Origin: Fen731 sp964481885
GTDB lineage: Bacteria; Actinomycetota; Humimicrobiia; Humimicrobiales; Humimicrobiaceae
Assembly: GCA_964481885.1 (NCBI GenBank)
Contig: CAYZUS010000006.1
Span: forward strand, 1 to 64,000
Direction: 5' to 3'
Length of the DNA stretch: 64,000 nucleotides
Positions within the stretch are counted from its first letter, which is position 1; every line of letters starts with the position of its first letter. Positions 60,446-64,000 of the stretch are shown piece after piece. The translations under genes and the position numbers were made by a program. Below the pieces are notes generated by a model. That model searched no databases and was not told the DNA's origin. It saw only the letters and a program-made list of their open reading frames with translations.

Positions 60446-60757
60446 TTTAAAACCCCCATAAAATTTTAAATAAATCCGGAAATGATTATATATTAAAAAA
60501 CTATATAAATCCTGAAAATATAATTATAAAAAAAGTGATTCTGACCACAGTAAACAAATTAATACTGTAATGTAGGAGTAAAATAGCTTATAATCTATTC
60601 CTGAAATTGGTTTATTTATTTTCGTTTTTCTATTAGAATCTTTTAGTTTAAAAATGAAAAAATACCATTGTAAATATCATCAAAAATATTAAATATATTT
60701 AGTAGCCCTATTTTTTAAAGAAAAGAACGGGGAGAAACGGAAAGAGTACAGGAAGAA

Positions 60758-62163
60758 ATGAAAAGAAGATTATTTATCAGTTTTTTAGCAGTTTTTATTA
60801 CATTGTCCATGCTGGCAGTTTTTGGAATATCGGGCTGCACCGGCAGCCAGTCTCAGTCTTTGCCAACAATGTCAACGGCCATCGAAGCAGCAGCGGCAGC
60901 TACGACCCAGTCAGCGGCAGCTACGACCCAGGTCGCTCAAACTACTGAGACCACCCAGACACCCGCATCCGGAACCACTGAAACCGTGAACTCGGCCCAG
61001 GAAAAAATTCCGGCAAACTTCGAACTGGTTTATGTGCCCAAGTTTGNNNNNNNNNNNNNNNNNNNNNNNNNNNNNNNNNNNNNNNNNNNNNNNNNNNNNN
61101 NNNNNNNNNNNNNNNNNNNNNNNNNNNNNNNNNNNNNNNNNNNNNNTCGGCCCAGGAAAAAATTCCGGCAAACTTCGAACTGGTTTATGTGCCCAAGTTT
61201 GACGGAGCATCAGTACCCTGGTTTAAGGTTGTACAAAAGGGTCTTGAGCAGTGCGCACTGGACTATGGTTTTAAAGCAACAGTGATCTCCCCGCCAAAGG
61301 CCGATGCGGCAATCCAGGAACAAATAGTTCTTGACTCTGTCGCAAAGAACGTGGACGCAATTGCTGTGTGCCCAATATCAGACAAAACGATGGACGAAGC
61401 GCTTGCCAAAGCCAACGCTGCAGGGATAATGACTTTCAGCAATGAGGGGTATTCTCTTAAAAATGTAAGCTTTGATATTGAGGCCGCAACCGGGCAGGCA
61501 TTTGGGGAAGCGATGATTCAGTCAGCTGTCAAATATGTTGGTGGAACAGGAAAATACCTTGTGTCGGTCGGTTTTTTAAGCTCCATTTTACATAATGAGT
61601 GGGCCGACGCCGAAATAGCATTTCAACAAAAAAATGCGCCCGGGCTCACCAATATAATGGGTTACACAAAAGGAACTGACAGGTTTGAAGACAGTGAAGA
61701 TATAAAAATAGCCACAACAAAATTAACAGAATACATAACCGCAAACAAAGATTTAAAATTAATCATCGGCAATTCAATGAACACCGGGATAGCCGCAGGA
61801 GAACTTATACCCAAAAAACGCCTTCAGGGTAAATTGATGTTTGTGGGTGCGGGACTTCCCGTAACGATTGGGGAATATATTGAAGCTGACATCCTTCAGG
61901 AGGGATTTTTCTGGGATCCATACCTGATAGGCTACGCAATCGGTTATGTATCTTTTAAAACCTGGATGGGCGATCCTCCAAAATCCGGGGATTCCGTGTC
62001 AACTTCAAGCGGGGCAATACAGCAGGGCTATGAAAAGCTCGAAACAGGAGTCAATACTGCAGGGGCCCCAGTGATTTATGGAAATGCAATTGTCTCTTTC
62101 ACAAAAGCAAATGTTGAAGACTGGTATAATAAATTTGAAGAATACGGTTGGGCGCAAAAATAA
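60758..62163 (+). CDS. LsrB/RhaS-like sugar-type binding lipoprotein (split by a false gap)
   Basis: Extracytoplasmic substrate-binding protein of the periplasmic-binding type 1 fold. The signal peptide ends in a lipobox (GISGC), followed by an alanine/threonine-rich linker (about 42-78) and the binding domain starting FELVYVPKFDGASVPWFK. Segments such as DAIAVCPISDKTMDEALAKA and FSNEGYSL resemble LsrB and RhaS. The assembly gap breaks the frame, but removing one 55-bp copy plus the 100 N (155 bp) restores one continuous frame. No transporter permease or ATPase follows. Confidence 0.88.
60992..61201. other. assembly join: 55-bp exact duplicate around 100 N inside a gene
   Basis: 60992-61046 and 61147-61201 are identical, separated by exactly 100 N. 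Collapsing them restores the reading frame of the binding-protein gene, which proves the join is a k-mer overlap and no sequence is missing. Confidence 0.96.
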
Positions 62164-62205
62164 TTATAAAAATTCTGCATGAATTCCAAAAATTTTCAAC
62201 CGGAG

Positions 62206-62230
62206 AGGTGGAGCAAAAGTTCCACCTTTT
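62206..62230 (+). terminator. weak rho-independent terminator
   Basis: aggtgga (62206-62212) and tccacct (62221-62227) pair around an 8-nt loop, followed by TTT. Short stem and T-run give a modest prediction. It follows the binding-protein gene by 43 bp. Confidence 0.55.
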
Positions 62231-62288
62231 CCCTATCAGAAATAACATTATAATTAAAAAAAACTTTATCCGGCAGGAGTGATATTAA

Positions 62289-63173
62289 CTGGTTCGGTTC
62301 GGGATTAAAAAAACCATAAAAGGTTATATAACGATTACCAAGCTAAAGCTTGTTGTCCTTCTTTTCTTTACAGGTTTCGCTTCAGCGCTTATTGCATCCA
62401 CCATCTATGGCTTTGATTTAAAAACAATCGGGTTGATATCAGCTGCAATAATACTCAGTGTTATGGGGTCAAATGCCACTACTGCCTACATCGACCGCGA
62501 GATGGACACTGTTATGGCAAGGACCAGTAGTCGGCCCGTCCCATCCGGAGTGATTTCTCCGGCAAGAAATGCACTTATATTCGGAATAGTGCTTGTTGCG
62601 GCAGGAATTGCGCTAAGCGCTCTTACCGGATGGCTTGCTTCTGTTTTTATTGCTTTGGGTTTTTTGGACAGCGCAATTATTTATAATGCCATTTCCAAAA
62701 AGCGCACACCGTTAAATATTTTATTTGGTTCTCCTGCAGGCGGCATGCCGGTACTTGCAGCATGGGCCGCAATCGCTAAGACAAGAATTGACCTTCTGGC
62801 AGTTATAATGTTTTTGCTTGTAATAATCTGGACCCCAATGCATATCTGGAGCCTGGCATATTTTTACAAAGAGGATTATAAAAAAGCTTCAGTACCAATG
62901 CTGCCTGTGATTTGGGGCAGCAGAAAAGTGTTTGTCCTGATTGGCACCCTGAATCTCATGCTGGTTTTTTTCTCTGTTTTTATCGGGTTTTTTTACAACC
63001 TGAGCCCCCTGTATATAACCATATCAGTTTTGTCCGGGCTTGCCATAATTATAATAAGCATATTGCTTATTATAAAAAATCAGAAAAGTCTGGCATGGGT
63101 TCTGTTTAAACTCTCAAGCCCATATCTTGCAGTTATTTTTCTACTTTTGATAATTGAATATCTGTGGATTTGA
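62289..63173 (+). CDS. CtaB/CyoE-type UbiA prenyltransferase (protoheme IX farnesyltransferase-like), CTG start
   Basis: A 294-residue membrane prenyltransferase with about eight helices. The allylic-diphosphate motif appears as NATTAYIDREMDTVMARTSSRPVPSG in pieces (canonical N-x3-D-x3-D-x2-MxRTxxRP), and the second motif as IWTPMHIWSLAYFYKEDYKKA. That pattern is typical of heme O synthase. The frame needs residues upstream of TTG 62433 for its first helix (TITKLKLVVLLFFTG). The only plausible start is CTG 62289, 8 nt after AGGAGT and just after an in-frame stop. Its presence in a seemingly anaerobic genome is notable; other prenyl acceptors are possible. Confidence 0.85.
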   Translation: MVRFGIKKTIKGYITITKLKLVVLLFFTGFASALIASTIYGFDLKTIGLISAAIILSVMGSNATTAYIDREMDTVMARTSSRPVPSGVISPARNALIFGIVLVAAGIALSALTGWLASVFIALGFLDSAIIYNAISKKRTPLNILFGSPAGGMPVLAAWAAIAKTRIDLLAVIMFLLVIIWTPMHIWSLAYFYKEDYKKASVPMLPVIWGSRKVFVLIGTLNLMLVFFSVFIGFFYNLSPLYITISVLSGLAIIIISILLIIKNQKSLAWVLFKLSSPYLAVIFLLLIIEYLWI

Positions 63174-63386
63174 ACTTAAAGCTAAAGGAATTTTTTATTT
63201 TTAATTTTTATTTTAATACAATTTAGTATAATTAGAATGGCTGCAAATTTTAACAGCATTCAGAACAGAAAAAAAATAAATTGCAGAAAATTGTGAAATC
63301 CAAATATCTGAGATGCTTTATCCGGGCTTATTGTTATCATCAAAAAAAATAGTTAAGCATAAAAACTAAAAGAAAAAAGGAAGAAA

Positions 63387-63803
63387 ATGTTAGACATTAT
63401 AAAATTAAAAAAAACCTCAGTTATGTCCAGGAGAATGTATCTCATAAACTACATAGCCAATAAAGAGGGCACCGATATTTATTATCTTTTTGGGCTGCTC
63501 AATATGTATAATTCAAAAAACAAGGGGAAATGGTTCTGGCAGAAAGCTTCATTTGTTGGCCCCCTGAGGGAATCTTTCGACAAATTTAATCTATTTATGG
63601 ATAAGTTTTCACAGAAATTCAAATCATATGATGAAAGCAGCATTTCGGCAAATATTGAAGAGGGGCAGAAACAGATTGCAAAGCTAATTGTAGACCTTGA
63701 GGCAAGTCTTATGGTTAATCGCGAAGCGGATGAAAGCAGCGTGAGAACGTATCTTGATGAAAATATAAAAACCCTCATAGACCAGAGCCTTAAGGGCCTC
63801 TGA
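63387..63803 (+). CDS. hypothetical protein, 138 residues
   Basis: A soluble, mainly helical, lysine- and serine-rich protein with no signal peptide or membrane segment. It starts at ATG with a GGAAG site upstream. Amphipathic segments (KFNLFMDKFSQKFKSY and NIEEGQKQIAKLIVDLEASL) suggest helical bundles or a coiled coil. No family is recognised and its neighbours give no clue. Confidence 0.65.
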   Translation: MLDIIKLKKTSVMSRRMYLINYIANKEGTDIYYLFGLLNMYNSKNKGKWFWQKASFVGPLRESFDKFNLFMDKFSQKFKSYDESSISANIEEGQKQIAKLIVDLEASLMVNREADESSVRTYLDENIKTLIDQSLKGL

Positions 63804-64000
63804 TTTGTTTCAAATGTTCTGATAGTTTTAAAGGCTAAGGGTTCAAAAGAGTATTTTGTTTTCACAATAATCTATAGCTGGTGTTTTTATGCCAGGAATA
63901 AATCACCCGGAACAAGTATCCTTGAAAGATTGTTTGGGTATAATCACCCAAAGTGACCATTATTAAAAGAGTTTCAAAAAAGACTGGCATTCCCGGTTAT
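63804..64000. other. right end of the window, no gene seen
   Basis: No open frame or structured element is supported in the final 197 bp. Confidence 0.5.

Noticed and set aside
1..64000. tRNA, rRNA or other structural RNA genes
   Set aside because: No T-loop/acceptor pattern or rRNA segment was found by eye; a covariance-model search (tRNAscan-SE, Infernal) would be decisive.

Overview
The window looks like a replication-origin region plus about 40 kb of flanking core and accessory genes from an AT-rich, anaerobic, Gram-positive-type bacterium. The order rpmH-rnpA-yidD-yidC-jag-mnmE-mnmG-rsmG-parA-parB on one side and dnaA-dnaN on the other is the classical Gram-positive/actinobacterial arrangement. 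An OmpR-type regulator that resembles actinobacterial GlnR sits directly upstream of glnA. No outer-membrane genes are seen. I infer a deep-branching, uncultured Actinomycetota-like lineage, but the sequence alone does not settle this. Four runs of 100 N mark scaffold joins. Two are flanked by identical 55-bp ends and are almost certainly false gaps.

Region by region. 0.2-5.9 kb, minus strand: panC, a DUF2520 dehydrogenase, dnaN, dnaA and a GHKL-ATPase/winged-helix gene co-directional with dnaA. 5.9-6.3 kb: the likely oriC, with 19-bp direct repeats and a cluster of DnaA-box-like 9-mers, from which transcription diverges. 6.9-21.5 kb, plus strand: ribosomal protein L34, RNase P protein, membrane insertase, tRNA modification, two tandem MnmG-type proteins, RsmG, ParA/ParB and lipoyl synthase, with two perfect parS sites and one intact IS3-family element between mnmE and the first mnmG-like gene. 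21.9-25.7 kb: VIT-like transporter, glnA and glnR-like. 25.8-29.2 kb: NAD synthetase, a MIP18-type Fe-S protein and cysteine desulfurase. 29.5-34.2 kb: DUF2085, PHP phosphoesterase, DUF4190, LarC and an AI-2E-type exporter.

34.5-41.3 kb holds the most unusual block: a compact complex I / group 4 hydrogenase-like operon (B, C/D, H, I, J, K, N-like). It keeps its Fe-S ligands but has lost the NiFe ligands, the quinone-site motif and nearly all canonical proton-channel residues. 41.3-46.4 kb: DUF1287, a divergent uracil-DNA glycosylase, a coiled-coil/3D-domain wall protein, an orphan corrinoid protein and a Panacea/RelE-like toxin-antitoxin pair. 46.5-51.1 kb: a complete riboflavin operon (ribD-ribE-ribBA-ribH) under an FMN riboswitch with a terminator; the DHBP-synthase half of RibBA looks catalytically damaged. 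51.2-64 kb: a NapH-like Fe-S membrane protein with a partner, ribulose-phosphate epimerase, flavin reductase, ferredoxin, a PAS-GGDEF-HD-GYP protein, malic enzyme, iron alcohol dehydrogenase, a thioredoxin-like protein, an LsrB-like binding protein, a CtaB-type prenyltransferase that appears to start at CTG, and a hypothetical protein.

Functionally the window combines chromosome replication and segregation, tRNA modification, Fe-S, flavin, NAD and pantothenate cofactor supply, nitrogen assimilation and low-potential electron transfer.
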